Assembly: GCF_002119525.1 (NCBI RefSeq)
Contig: NZ_CP017916.1
Coordinates: forward strand, 930,001-994,000
Direction of reading: 5' to 3'
DNA: 64,000 nt
Source: Vibrio syngnathi
GTDB lineage: Bacteria > Pseudomonadota > Gammaproteobacteria > Enterobacterales > Vibrionaceae
Shown here: positions 63,666-64,000 of the stretch, piece after piece
Position numbering within the stretch: position 1 is the first letter of the stretch
Layout of the letters: the number at the start of each line of letters is the position of its first letter
Position numbers and translations under genes: made by a program
The notes under the pieces: model-generated
Seen by the model: only the letters and a program-made list of their open reading frames with translations
Database searches by the model: none
Told to the model about the DNA's origin: nothing

Positions 63666-64000
63666 TTACTTAGCTAGGTTCTCTTCTACGAAAGACCAGT
63701 TTACTAGGTTCCAGAATGCAGCCATGTAGTCAGGGCGAACATTGCGGAAATCGATGTAGTAAGCGTGTTCCCATAGGTCAACAGTTAGAAGTGGAGTAAC
63801 ACCTTCTTCTGTTAGAGGAGTAGCAGCGTTAGAAGTGTTAACGATGTCTAGAGAACCGTCAGCTTTCTTCACTAACCAAGTCCAAGAAGAACCGAAGTTG
63901 TTGATTGCAGAATCAGTGAATTTCGCTTTGAATTCTTCGAAAGAACCGAATGCAGCGTTGATAGCTTCTGCAACAGCGCCTGTTGGTTCGCCGCCTGCTT
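63666..64000 (-). CDS. sodB: Iron superoxide dismutase, C-terminal part (cut by window end)
   Basis: The frame runs off the right edge, so only the last 111 codons are present. Visible are GEPTGAVAEAINAAFGSFEEF, split by secondary structure, NNFGSSWTWLV, the metal-binding DLWEHAYYIDFRN (Asp and His ligands) and the end FWNLVNWSFVEENLAK. This is the Fe-type SodB pattern. SodB removes superoxide in the cytoplasm. The promoter and N terminus lie outside the window. Confidence 0.95.
   Translation of the reverse strand, partial: AGGEPTGAVAEAINAAFGSFEEFKAKFTDSAINNFGSSWTWLVKKADGSLDIVNTSNAATPLTEEGVTPLLTVDLWEHAYYIDFRNVRPDYMAAFWNLVNWSFVEENLAK

Overview
The window reads as ordinary core chromosome of a Vibrio species (Gammaproteobacteria). 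The evidence is the FimV/HubP-type polar protein, an AphB orthologue beside an RssB-like response regulator, a cold-type Vibrio alkaline phosphatase, NsrR/NnrS, and gene blocks that keep enterobacterial order (truA-accD-folC-dedD-cvpA-purF; apt-dnaX-ybaB-recR; yeaD-gapA/msrB; ansA-sppA; yejM-yejL/yejK; ychE/adhE). The species cannot be fixed from sequence alone. I see no transposase, integrase, prophage or CRISPR array.

Layout. 1-11.2 kb: hubP, then a folate/lipid/purine block, with a PurR-type operator inside it ahead of cvpA-purF. 11.2-14.1 kb: aphB, a divergent response regulator with a PP2C-like tail, a 45-aa membrane microprotein and a ybaN homologue that appears to start at ATT. 14.3-18.3 kb: apt-dnaX-ybaB-recR; dnaX keeps the A AAA AAG slippery site followed at once by a stop in the -1 frame. 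18.4-26.5 kb: aquaporin, two different cysteine-cluster proteins, alkaline phosphatase, a BCCT osmolyte carrier with a palindromic upstream site, a ChaN-like lipoprotein and rlmA, with several short tandem arrays between genes. 26.7-36.5 kb: chemoreceptor, yeaD, gapA (HexR-like box), msrB, yeaC, ansA, sppA. 36.7-44.5 kb: fadH with a perfect FadR-type palindrome, ydjA, topB, then a three-gene operon (41-aa membrane peptide, SDR, DUF3080 lipoprotein) facing an HDAC-like gene across a perfect Fur-type palindrome.

44.6-47.4 kb is the most distinctive stretch. Two identical tRNA-Ser(UGA) genes, each with its own promoter and terminator, bracket a compact nitric-oxide module: nsrR, nnrS and a 35-aa peptide with a CCGGCGG motif. 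Both nsrR and the peptide are preceded by near-consensus NsrR boxes. The peptide has no obvious known role and is my best candidate for an undescribed component of a nitrosative-stress response.

47.5-64 kb: yejM-yejL/yejK, a membrane-bound orphan Hpt protein next to a coiled-coil lipoprotein with a C-terminal membrane anchor, nhaC, asd, a voltage-gated-type K+ channel with a zinc-ribbon tail, a MarC-family gene divergent from adhE, a short-chain dehydrogenase-like protein lacking the YxxxK motif, a VC2046-family protein and the 3' part of sodB, cut by the window end. Function calls rest on motif and family recognition by eye; no searches were run.
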